From Bacteroidota bacterium (lineage in GTDB: Bacteria; Bacteroidota; Bacteroidia; Chitinophagales; Chitinophagaceae): DNA of 15,298 bases. The notes beneath the pieces were generated by a model that searched no databases, was not told the origin of the DNA, and saw nothing but the letters and a program-made list of their open reading frames with translations. The position numbers and the translations under genes are program-made. Of the stretch, positions 1 through 6,143 are shown one piece after another. The stretch lies in NCBI GenBank assembly GCA_023423835.1, contig JAFAEW010000123.1:1-15298 (forward strand), read 5' to 3'. Every line of letters starts with the position of its first letter. Positions within the stretch are counted from its first letter, which is position 1.

Positions 1-741
1 CTTAAGGACATCGATAAATTAGCAACTTATATATCAAAACCGCTTTTGTCGACGATTCTCGTGGTGGCTTATAAAGAAAAGAAGATTGACAGCAGAACGT
101 CTTTCGGAAAATTGCTTAAAGCGAAAACAGAATTTCTTTCTACGAAAAAGTTGTATGATAACCAGCTTCCCGATTGGGTGGAGTCAATGATTGCCGGTCA
201 GGGTTTGAAAATCGGTCGAAAAGCGAAGGCCCTTTTGATTGATCATATCGGCAATGATCTTTCCCGTTTAACGAATGAAGTCAACAAGATCTCGCTTAAT
301 CTGAAAGGAAAAGAGATCACGGAAGATGATATTGAAAATTTTGTGGGAATCAGCAAAGAGTTCAATGTGTTTGAATTGCAGGATGCTTTCGCCCACAAAA
401 ATCTTTCAAAGGCAATCAGGATTATCCAATATTTCGCTGCCAATCCCAAGGCCGGATCCATCCATTATTTTCTGCCGGTTTTGTACGGATTTTTCAGCAA
501 ACTCTATGTCATCTCCATTGAATCAACAAATGCCGACAAAGAAATATTTTCTGTATTTCGAAATCCGGTAGCAGTAGAAGGCGCAAAGCAGGCACTGAGG
601 AATTATGGTAGCGGGGGAATTGAAAAAGCCATTCTGACAATGCAGCAATACAACCTGAAGAGTATCGGAATCGATCAGGGAAATGCCGATGAATCGGGAT
701 TAATGATGGAGTTGGCGGGAAAAATTATTCTTGCTTGCTGA
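1..741 (+). CDS. holA: DNA polymerase III subunit delta, 5'-truncated
   Basis: This is the C-terminal part (246 residues visible) of the clamp-loader delta subunit. Delta opens the beta sliding clamp and works with the tau/gamma and delta' subunits. The frame is open from base 1, so the gene starts left of the window; the TTG near position 46 is an internal codon. Visible family features are an AAA+-like segment (LLSTILVVAYKEKKID), the lid/domain II pattern LLIDHIGNDLSRLTNEVNKI with acidic ITEDDIENFVGI, and a helical C-terminal collar domain including FELQDAFAHKN. The stop is 2 bp from the stop of the convergent KAS III-like gene, so there is no room for a separate terminator. The assignment rests on recognising the family pattern; its completeness cannot be judged here. 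Confidence 0.9.
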   Translation, partial: LKDIDKLATYISKPLLSTILVVAYKEKKIDSRTSFGKLLKAKTEFLSTKKLYDNQLPDWVESMIAGQGLKIGRKAKALLIDHIGNDLSRLTNEVNKISLNLKGKEITEDDIENFVGISKEFNVFELQDAFAHKNLSKAIRIIQYFAANPKAGSIHYFLPVLYGFFSKLYVISIESTNADKEIFSVFRNPVAVEGAKQALRNYGSGGIEKAILTMQQYNLKSIGIDQGNADESGLMMELAGKIILAC

Positions 742-743
742 TC

Positions 744-1787
744 TTACCAACGAATTAAGGTGCTCGCCCAGGTGAATCCGCTGCCATAGGCTGCAATGCA
801 AACAAGATCGCCCTTTTTAATTTTACCTTCCTTCAGCGCTTCACAAAGTGCTATCGGAATTGAGGCCGCAGTGGTATTTCCATAGCGCTGAATATTTACA
901 TATACTTCATCATCTTCCAATCCGAGTTTTTGTTGCATATATTCTGCTATTCTCGCGTTGGATTGATTCAGGATGAGCATATTAATATCATCAACGGTAA
1001 GGTTGTTGAACTGTAAGGCTTCGTCTATCACTTCCGGAAGTTTGCTGAGCGCCTTTTTCAAAACCGTGTTTCCATCCATATAAGGGAAAATCATTCCGTC
1101 TTCAACCATTGTTGCATTCAGGAAGGAACCGCCGATCTCCACTTCCTCATACACGCCCAATTCTTTCCACGCATTACTGTGTGTTCCGGGATTCGGCTGC
1201 GATAAGGCTTCAGCTCCGTTTCCATCGCTGTGAAGGTGTGTACTTAGAATTCCTTCGTTCTCGTTTTCGGTAGCTTCGAGGATCACCGCTCCTGCCCCGT
1301 CGCCGAAGATCACTGAGATAGAACGTCCTCTTGTACTGAAATCCAAACCGGCGCTGTGTTTCTCACTGCCAATGACCAGAATTCTTTTATACATGCCCGA
1401 ACGGATATATTGATCGGCCACACTAAGCGCATAAATAAAACCGCTGCATTGATTACGGATGTCGAGTGCACCGATCGGGCGCATCTTCATTGCACGTTGT
1501 ACCAATACCCCGCAGCCGGGAAAATAATAGTCAGAACTCAGGGTTGCGAATATCATGAAATCAATATCCGTAGCTTCGAGTTCTGCGTCTTCCAACGCCA
1601 TTTTTGATGCCTCCACTCCCATTGTTGCGGGACTTTCGCCAATCTGGTCAGCATACCGCCGTTCTACGATCCCGGTTCGTTCTCTTATCCATTCGTCGTT
1701 TGTATCCATAAACCGCATCAGGTCAAAATTGGTGACGACATTTTTTGGAACGTACATACCAACTCCGGTGATCTTACTTCTTATCAT
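744..1787 (-). CDS. Beta-ketoacyl-ACP synthase III-like protein (FabH family) with His-to-Asn change at the active site
   Basis: A thiolase-fold condensing enzyme of the FabH/KAS III type, 347 residues against about 317 in E. coli FabH. The family normally condenses an acyl-CoA with malonyl-ACP to start fatty-acid synthesis. The nucleophilic cysteine is present (C114 in RNQCSGF), as are the FGDGAGA motif and the second catalytic asparagine (N304 in RYGNTTAAS). The position of the catalytic histidine, normally HQAN, reads NQSN (N274). The 30-residue spacing from N274 to N304 equals the H244-N274 spacing of E. coli FabH, so the alignment is secure. Without that His, decarboxylative condensation should be impaired, so this may be a diverged acyl-transferring or specialised KAS III rather than true FabH. 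ATG at 1785-1787 is the natural start because IRSKITGVGMYVP is the usual N-terminus. It is divergent from the acetyltransferase gene. A near-consensus -7 element (TACTTTG, minus strand, 1817-1823) lies about 30 bp upstream. Confidence 0.88.
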   Translation of the reverse strand: MIRSKITGVGMYVPKNVVTNFDLMRFMDTNDEWIRERTGIVERRYADQIGESPATMGVEASKMALEDAELEATDIDFMIFATLSSDYYFPGCGVLVQRAMKMRPIGALDIRNQCSGFIYALSVADQYIRSGMYKRILVIGSEKHSAGLDFSTRGRSISVIFGDGAGAVILEATENENEGILSTHLHSDGNGAEALSQPNPGTHSNAWKELGVYEEVEIGGSFLNATMVEDGMIFPYMDGNTVLKKALSKLPEVIDEALQFNNLTVDDINMLILNQSNARIAEYMQQKLGLEDDEVYVNIQRYGNTTAASIPIALCEALKEGKIKKGDLVCIAAYGSGFTWASTLIRW

Positions 1788-1816
1788 AAAATTAAAAATA
1801 TATTAAAATGGGAGGG

Positions 1817-1823
1817 CAAAGTA
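1817..1823 (-). promoter_or_regulatory. Degenerate -7 promoter element for the KAS III-like gene
   Basis: On the minus strand this reads TTTACTTTGCC, one base short of the Bacteroidota TAnnTTTG consensus. It lies 29 bp upstream of the start codon. No convincing -33 TTG is visible. This is inference from position and similarity only. Confidence 0.3.
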
Positions 1824-1852
1824 AAGAAAAAAATCAAAAGCGACTGTATGAA

Positions 1853-1875
1853 TTTAATTACATTAGATAATTAAA
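1853..1875. repeat. A/T-only inverted repeat in the divergent intergenic region
   Basis: TTTAATTA (1853-1860) and TAATTAAA (1868-1875) form a perfect 8 bp inverted repeat with a 7-base spacer, ending 11 bp before the acetyltransferase start codon. AATTTAAT also recurs as a direct repeat at 1851 and near 1879. It could be a dyad operator, or simply AT-rich promoter DNA; base bias alone makes such repeats fairly likely. Confidence 0.35.
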
Positions 1876-1886
1876 CGAAATTTAAT

Positions 1887-3011
1887 ATGTCAACATCCCT
1901 TACTTCCCGATTCACCGCTCTTGATGTTTTCAGAGGAATGACCATTTGCTTAATGATCATCGTAAATACGCCCGGAAACGATGATACAACCTATTCTCCA
2001 CTGCACCATGCGCTATGGAATGGATTTACGCCTACCGACCTCGTTTTTCCTTCCTTCATGTTTGCCGTGGGCAATGCGATGAGTTTTGTAACCAAAAAAT
2101 GGTCTAACATGCCGGAGCGGGCTATCCTTGCAAAGATCGTAAAGCGAAGTTTGCTGATTTTTGTTTTGGGATTTCTAATGTATTGGTTTCCGTTTTTCCA
2201 TCAAACAGCGTCCGGATGGGCCTTAAATCCTTTTTCAGATACGCGGATCTTCGGCGTGTTACAACGGATAGCGATCGCCTATTTTATTGCCAGCCTGATG
2301 GTTTATTACCTGAAGCCTTCGACCAATATTATCCTCTCGATTCTGATCCTCATTCTTTATTGGCCGGTTTTATATTTTTTTGGCGATGGCCCCGATCCGC
2401 TCAATATTCACACAAATGCAGTCTTAAAGCTCGACACCTTCCTGATTGGAACGCGCCATCTTTATATGGGTGAAGGATTTCCCTTTGATCCTGAAGGATT
2501 ATTGAGTACCATTCCTTCCATCGTAAATGTGATTGCAGGATATTTTGCGGGACTGTATATTCAAAAAAAGGGAAAGAGTTTCGAAGGACTATCAAAATTG
2601 CTGCTCGCAGGATTTGCCCTCCTTATCATTGGATACTGGTGGAATCTCGGATTTCCCATCAACAAAAAATTGTGGACAAGCTCTTTTGTGGTGCATGCCG
2701 TGGCACTCGATCTGATGTTTCTTTCGCTGATTATTTATTATACAGATTTCAAAAACAAAACGGCCGGTGTTTATTTTTTTGAAGTTTTTGGAAAAAATCC
2801 GCTGTTTATTTATTTGCTGTCCGAATTGATGGTGGTGGTGTTATACATGGTTCAGGTGGGCGACGTTTCACTTTACCGCTGGTTATATCTCCATGTCTTT
2901 GCGCTTGCCGGCGCTTATTTCGGATCGCTGTTGTTTTCCATCTCCTACATGCTGTTTTGCTGGCTGGTCGGACTTATCCTGGATAAAAACCGGATTTACA
3001 TCAGGGTGTAA
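1887..3011 (+). CDS. HGSNAT/NagX-like membrane acetyltransferase (DUF5009 family)
   Basis: A 374-residue polytopic inner-membrane protein with about ten hydrophobic segments. It resembles lysosomal heparan-alpha-glucosaminide N-acetyltransferase and its bacterial relatives (COG4299). Those enzymes are thought to pass an acetyl group from cytoplasmic acetyl-CoA across the membrane to an amino sugar. Matching blocks in order are LDVFRGMTICLMIIVN (about 12-27), HALWNGFTPTDLVFP (41-55), GTRHLYMGEGFPFDPEG followed by LLSTIPSIVNVIAG, and PINKKLWTSSFV. H41 corresponds to the histidine in the HASWNG motif of human HGSNAT, which is implicated in catalysis. The natural substrate is not evident: no sugar-catabolism genes adjoin it, so cell-wall amino-sugar salvage is only a guess. 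The 3' end overlaps the convergent VOC gene by 11 bp. Confidence 0.85.
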   Translation: MSTSLTSRFTALDVFRGMTICLMIIVNTPGNDDTTYSPLHHALWNGFTPTDLVFPSFMFAVGNAMSFVTKKWSNMPERAILAKIVKRSLLIFVLGFLMYWFPFFHQTASGWALNPFSDTRIFGVLQRIAIAYFIASLMVYYLKPSTNIILSILILILYWPVLYFFGDGPDPLNIHTNAVLKLDTFLIGTRHLYMGEGFPFDPEGLLSTIPSIVNVIAGYFAGLYIQKKGKSFEGLSKLLLAGFALLIIGYWWNLGFPINKKLWTSSFVVHAVALDLMFLSLIIYYTDFKNKTAGVYFFEVFGKNPLFIYLLSELMVVVLYMVQVGDVSLYRWLYLHVFALAGAYFGSLLFSISYMLFCWLVGLILDKNRIYIRV

Positions 3012-3414
3012 CCTGGTTGGGATGCGGGTGGAGCTGAACTACGATGATTTCATTTCCGTACAGGTCAAGACAATGGAGAAAACTGTAATGCTGATCATCA
3101 ACCGGCCCGACGCGAATTTCTGTTCCATTGTCTTTCAAACGTTTGTGTAATCCGGCAAGATCGTCGGTGTAGATTACCATAAACGGATTTCCTGCCGTTT
3201 GGTTTCCTACCGCTTGTTGCTCCCTGGCAGAACCGGCTTTCATCAGCCACAGTCCGCAGGAGGCATCCTTAAATCCGATATGCAGAAAACGATTACCGGT
3301 TTCGGGATTTTCCTGGTCAAAAAGAATGTCGAAACCGAATGAACGCCGGTAAAAATCGAGCGCTTCTTCATATTCATTTACAAGCAAAACAAGGCGGCCT
3401 ATCGTATTTTTCAT
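3001..3414 (-). CDS. VOC superfamily protein (glyoxalase/bleomycin-resistance/dioxygenase fold)
   Basis: A 137-residue single-domain member of the vicinal oxygen chelate superfamily, built of two beta-alpha-beta-beta-beta modules. Family signatures are the opening strand GRLVLLVNEYEEALDFYR with FGFDILFD, the central RFLHIGFKDASCGLWLM, the second-module start PFMVIYTDDLAGLHKRLKDNG, and the terminal GNEIIVVQL, whose Glu is the usual last metal ligand. The histidine often found in the first strand is missing, so metal binding may be incomplete and the substrate cannot be predicted. Cytosolic, with no signal peptide. It overlaps the acetyltransferase gene tail to tail by 11 bp. It lies downstream of the M16 gene and the small ORF on the same strand, but the 74 bp gap before it shows no clear promoter. 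Confidence 0.85.
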   Translation of the reverse strand: MKNTIGRLVLLVNEYEEALDFYRRSFGFDILFDQENPETGNRFLHIGFKDASCGLWLMKAGSAREQQAVGNQTAGNPFMVIYTDDLAGLHKRLKDNGTEIRVGPVDDQHYSFLHCLDLYGNEIIVVQLHPHPNQVTP

Positions 3415-3488
3415 AAAATGAAAATAGGAAAATCTTTTTCAGCGGAATAAAAAGAAAAAAGAAGCGGGAAAACGAAAAAGCAGATGGG

Positions 3489-3572
3489 TTAATTTTTCTT
3501 ACTTTTCAGACTGAACATCAGTGCGCCGATAAGGATAGCAGACGCAATCAACACAAGACCGATGAATTCCAT
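3489..3572 (-). CDS. Candidate 27-residue single-span membrane peptide
   Basis: A short ORF in the 252 bp gap between the M16 and VOC genes. Its sequence starts MEFIGLVLIASAILIGALMF and ends SLKSKKN. One continuous hydrophobic stretch (about residues 3-22) is followed by a Lys-rich tail, as expected of a small membrane peptide with its C-terminus in the cytoplasm. ATG is at 3570-3572 and TAA at 3489-3491. The upstream bases (cgaaaaaactct) give no Shine-Dalgarno, which is normal for this phylum. It lies 94 bp downstream of the M16 stop on the same strand, so it could be on that transcript. I do not recognise a family; it resembles accessory peptides such as KdpF or CydX only in size and topology. 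A chance ORF of this length is possible, but the amphipathic layout argues against it. Confidence 0.5.
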   Translation of the reverse strand: MEFIGLVLIASAILIGALMFSLKSKKN

Positions 3573-3666
3573 AGAGTTTTTTCGATCTAATACTCAATAT
3601 CGTGCCAACTTTAAGGATAAGGCCGGTTTAGCCTGATTACCGATGCTTTCCGGGTTAAAAGGCGGG

Positions 3667-4947
3667 TTAGACAACCAGTAATTCGTAAAATTTTTCTTTT
3701 TTTAGATATTTATTGGCAAGTTCCAGCAGCTCGTCAGAAGAAATCGTTTTAATGGTTTCGATGCTTTTATAGAAATAGTCTTCCGTTAAACCGTTCAGAA
3801 TATAATTTTTCCATCGCCCAATGATATGAAACGGACCATCGAGATCGCCTAATAAAGTTCCGATCATATAGTTGCGAACGAGATCAAGCTCTTCTTCGCT
3901 CACCGGTTCGTTGCATAAAATATCCATTTCCTTATAAACTTCTTCGATGGTTGGCTCACAAACATCGCGGCCGGCTTCCGTACTAATCACGATGGCTGAT
4001 TGTTGAATGTGGTTTAACAGGAAGCTGTGGATGCCGTAAGTGTAGCCCTTTTCTTCCCGGATATTGCTCATTAGTCTCGATCCGAAATAGCCACCAAAAA
4101 TGTTATTTAGAACCTGCATTTTCATAAAATCAGGATGATGGCGATTGGGAAATAAGCTGCAGATTCTGATAGCACCCTGCACGCCTTCGGGATCATTTAT
4201 AAAAAACTCCTTTTTCTCTGAGGCCGGTTGAATGCGATGCTGTACCTGCTGAACGGGGGTTTTATTAAACGGTAAGGAACCGAAATTTTTATCAAGGGTT
4301 TGACGGATATCGGCCGGCAATTTTCCCGCAATGAAGATGGAACAATTTCCATTCAGGTAATACTGATTATAGAACTGCAATAGTTCATCGCGGTTTAATG
4401 CGTCAAAGTCCTTGAAGTTGCTGCATTTCCCGTAAGGATGATCCTCGCCGAAAAGCTGAATGTCCATTTTGCGGTTGGCCACGAAATCGCACTTTTTGAG
4501 GTTTACCTTCAACCGTTGCTTTTGATTTTGCTGGTACAATTTCAGTTCCTCTTCGGGCAGAATGGATTCTGTAAGAATCTCGCCTACTACGGGCAATAGT
4601 TGAGGTAAATGTTTAGTGAGGCAATGCAGGGAAACGGAGGCCGTTTCACTATAACATTGCCGGTTTAAAAATGCCCCGAAATATTCAAAATGTTCATTGA
4701 TCTGAAAGGCGGTTTTATTTTTGGTGCCATTCTTCAAAAGAAAGTTTGTGGTGGCCGCTACGATATTGTTTTGTTCAAACCAGTTGCCTGCATTAAATAC
4801 CCATTCTACCTGCAAAACATCCTGTTCGCCGGCATTAACCGCGTATACGGGAATCCCGTTATTTAATTCAAAATACTCGTAGGGTTTTAAAATCAAACTA
4901 TAATCGACAGCATCTTTTATAGGTGGAGGACTTTTTCTCTCAGGCAT
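3667..4947 (-). CDS. M16 (insulinase-like) family protein, non-catalytic R/Y-type subunit
   Basis: A 426-residue protein with the two-lobed M16B fold of mitochondrial processing peptidase-like proteases. The N-terminal lobe runs from about YFELNNGIPVYAVNAG. The zinc motif HxxEH, expected just before NGTKNKTAFQINEHFEYFG, is replaced by AATTNF (about residues 64-69), so no metal site is possible. The second lobe keeps SRLMSNIREEKGYTYGI with R297 and Y304, the Arg/Tyr pair that the non-catalytic partner uses to hold substrate. In M16B systems such subunits work with a separate HxxEH subunit, often encoded next door, but none is present here. No signal peptide: the N-terminus is polar (MPERKSPPP), so it is probably cytoplasmic. 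A good -7 box (4967-4974) and a 19 bp palindrome lie directly upstream. It is divergent from hemF. Confidence 0.88.
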   Translation of the reverse strand: MPERKSPPPIKDAVDYSLILKPYEYFELNNGIPVYAVNAGEQDVLQVEWVFNAGNWFEQNNIVAATTNFLLKNGTKNKTAFQINEHFEYFGAFLNRQCYSETASVSLHCLTKHLPQLLPVVGEILTESILPEEELKLYQQNQKQRLKVNLKKCDFVANRKMDIQLFGEDHPYGKCSNFKDFDALNRDELLQFYNQYYLNGNCSIFIAGKLPADIRQTLDKNFGSLPFNKTPVQQVQHRIQPASEKKEFFINDPEGVQGAIRICSLFPNRHHPDFMKMQVLNNIFGGYFGSRLMSNIREEKGYTYGIHSFLLNHIQQSAIVISTEAGRDVCEPTIEEVYKEMDILCNEPVSEEELDLVRNYMIGTLLGDLDGPFHIIGRWKNYILNGLTEDYFYKSIETIKTISSDELLELANKYLKKEKFYELLVV

Positions 4948-4966
4948 AACCGCGATTTTTGAAGCA

Positions 4967-4974
4967 CAAAGGTA
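4967..4974 (-). promoter_or_regulatory. -7 promoter box (TACCTTTG) for the M16 gene
   Basis: An exact match to the Bacteroidota TAnnTTTG box on the minus strand, ending 19 bp before the ATG. It predicts a leader of only about 13 nt. No TTG at -33 is evident. Its upstream side abuts the palindrome at 4976-4994. Confidence 0.65.
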
Positions 4975-4975
4975 A

Positions 4976-4994
4976 AATAAACGGGCCGTTTATT
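4976..4994. promoter_or_regulatory. Perfect 19 bp palindrome, possible operator of the M16 promoter
   Basis: AATAAACGG (4976-4984), a central G, then CCGTTTATT (4986-4994) form a perfect 9 bp inverted repeat. It occupies the spacer just upstream of the M16 -7 box, where a bound dimeric regulator would block RNA polymerase. As RNA the one-base loop would be strained, so a DNA site is more likely than a hairpin. No cognate regulator is encoded in the window. Confidence 0.45.
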
Positions 4995-5038
4995 CCTGCC
5001 CTTCAGACCCGCAAATTTATTAGACCAATCTGGAGGAA

Positions 5039-5058
5039 TTGACGCTGAGGTGCGTCAA
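5039..5058. repeat. 7 bp inverted repeat between M16 and hemF
   Basis: TTGACGC (5039-5045) and GCGTCAA (5052-5058) are separated by six bases. It lies about 100 bp upstream of the hemF -7 box and 65 bp from the M16 -7 box. There is no T-run, so it does not look like a terminator. A regulator site serving either divergent promoter is possible. Confidence 0.35.
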
Positions 5059-5157
5059 ACGCGGATTTTTCTGGAAAAAGAAGAAATCTTCGACCGCCTC
5101 CCTCCGTCACCAAATTGTAAATATTTCGTATTCTCCCGAATAACGAACGACTCATTT

Positions 5158-5165
5158 TACCTTTG
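5158..5165 (+). promoter_or_regulatory. -7 promoter box (TACCTTTG) for hemF
   Basis: An exact TAnnTTTG match ending 17 bp before the hemF ATG at 5183. The short leader resembles those predicted for the M16 and purF genes, which supports 5183 over the in-frame ATG at 5198. No clear -33 element. Confidence 0.65.
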
Positions 5166-5182
5166 CCGAAAATTTGATGTGA

Positions 5183-6118
5183 ATGGAAGAAGCAGTTATG
5201 GAGGAAAGATCAGTTAAAGATCAATGGATAAAATTTATTCATCAGTTGCAGGATGACATTTGCGCTGCCCTGGAAAAAGCAGACGGAAAAGCAAAATTCC
5301 GGGAAGACCATTGGACAAGAACGGAAGGCGGTGGCGGAAAAACACGTGTAATTTCTCACGGAAACGTTTTTGAAAAAGGCGGCGTAAATACTTCTGTAGT
5401 GTATGGACGCGTTACCGAATCGATGCGTGATCAATTAAAAATTAAGGGCGATCATTGGTTTGCCTGCGGACTTAGCCTCGTTATTCATCCATCAAACCCC
5501 TTTGTTCCCACCATACATTGCAATTATCGCATGTTTGAATTGTATTATCAAAATAATGAAATTATCGATCGCTGGTTTGGCGGCGGCACCGATTTGACGC
5601 CCTATTACCTGTTTGAAGAAGATGCAATTGCCTTTCATTCAATCCATAAAGAAAAATTAGACCGGTTTGACGCTTCATTCTATCCCGAATTTAAAGCAAC
5701 CTGTGACCGCTATTTCACCAACACCCATCGCAATAATGAACGAAGAGGAATTGGAGGAATTTTTTATGATCACAAAAGGCCGGCCGGTTCCGGAGGTGTT
5801 AATTTATGGATGAATCTTGCCAAAGCATGCGGCTATGCTTTTATTGAATCCTATATCCCTATCGTTGAAAAAAGGAAAGATCTTCCCTATACTGAAGCCA
5901 ATAAATTCTGGCAGGAGATCAGAAGGGGCCGTTATACAGAATTTAATCTTGTACACGATAAAGGAACGCTGTTCGGATTGAAAACAAACGGCAGAATCGA
6001 AAGCATTTTGATGAGCCTTCCGCCAACCGTGCGGTTTGAATATGATTATCAGCCGCAACCCGGATCTCAGGAAGATAAGTTGTTGCAGGTCTGCCTGCAT
6101 CCGAAAGACTGGATTTAA
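5183..6118 (+). CDS. hemF: Oxygen-dependent coproporphyrinogen III oxidase
   Basis: Converts coproporphyrinogen III to protoporphyrinogen IX by two oxidative decarboxylations that use O2; cytosolic. At 311 residues it is close to the family's usual size of about 300. Diagnostic blocks in order are EGGGGKTRVISHGNVFEKGG, GLSLVIHPSNPFVPTIHCNY, WFGGGTDLTPYY, HRNNERRGIGGIFYDH, RRGRYTEFNLVHDKGTLFGL, and RIESILMSLPPTVRFEYDYQ near the C-terminus. The protein ends in KDWI, as many family members do. ATG 5183 and ATG 5198 are both possible starts; the -7 box spacing favours 5183. It is the first gene of a probable hemF-hemB-hemL operon (25 bp gap to hemB). An O2-using enzyme implies an aerobic or microaerobic lifestyle. 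Confidence 0.97.
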   Translation: MEEAVMEERSVKDQWIKFIHQLQDDICAALEKADGKAKFREDHWTRTEGGGGKTRVISHGNVFEKGGVNTSVVYGRVTESMRDQLKIKGDHWFACGLSLVIHPSNPFVPTIHCNYRMFELYYQNNEIIDRWFGGGTDLTPYYLFEEDAIAFHSIHKEKLDRFDASFYPEFKATCDRYFTNTHRNNERRGIGGIFYDHKRPAGSGGVNLWMNLAKACGYAFIESYIPIVEKRKDLPYTEANKFWQEIRRGRYTEFNLVHDKGTLFGLKTNGRIESILMSLPPTVRFEYDYQPQPGSQEDKLLQVCLHPKDWI

Positions 6119-6143
6119 AAACCCATTTTAAAATTTTTACATA

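Noticed and set aside
6120..6143. A/T palindrome between hemF and hemB as terminator
   Set aside because: A short A/T-only stem in a 25 bp intra-operon gap; no G/C core.
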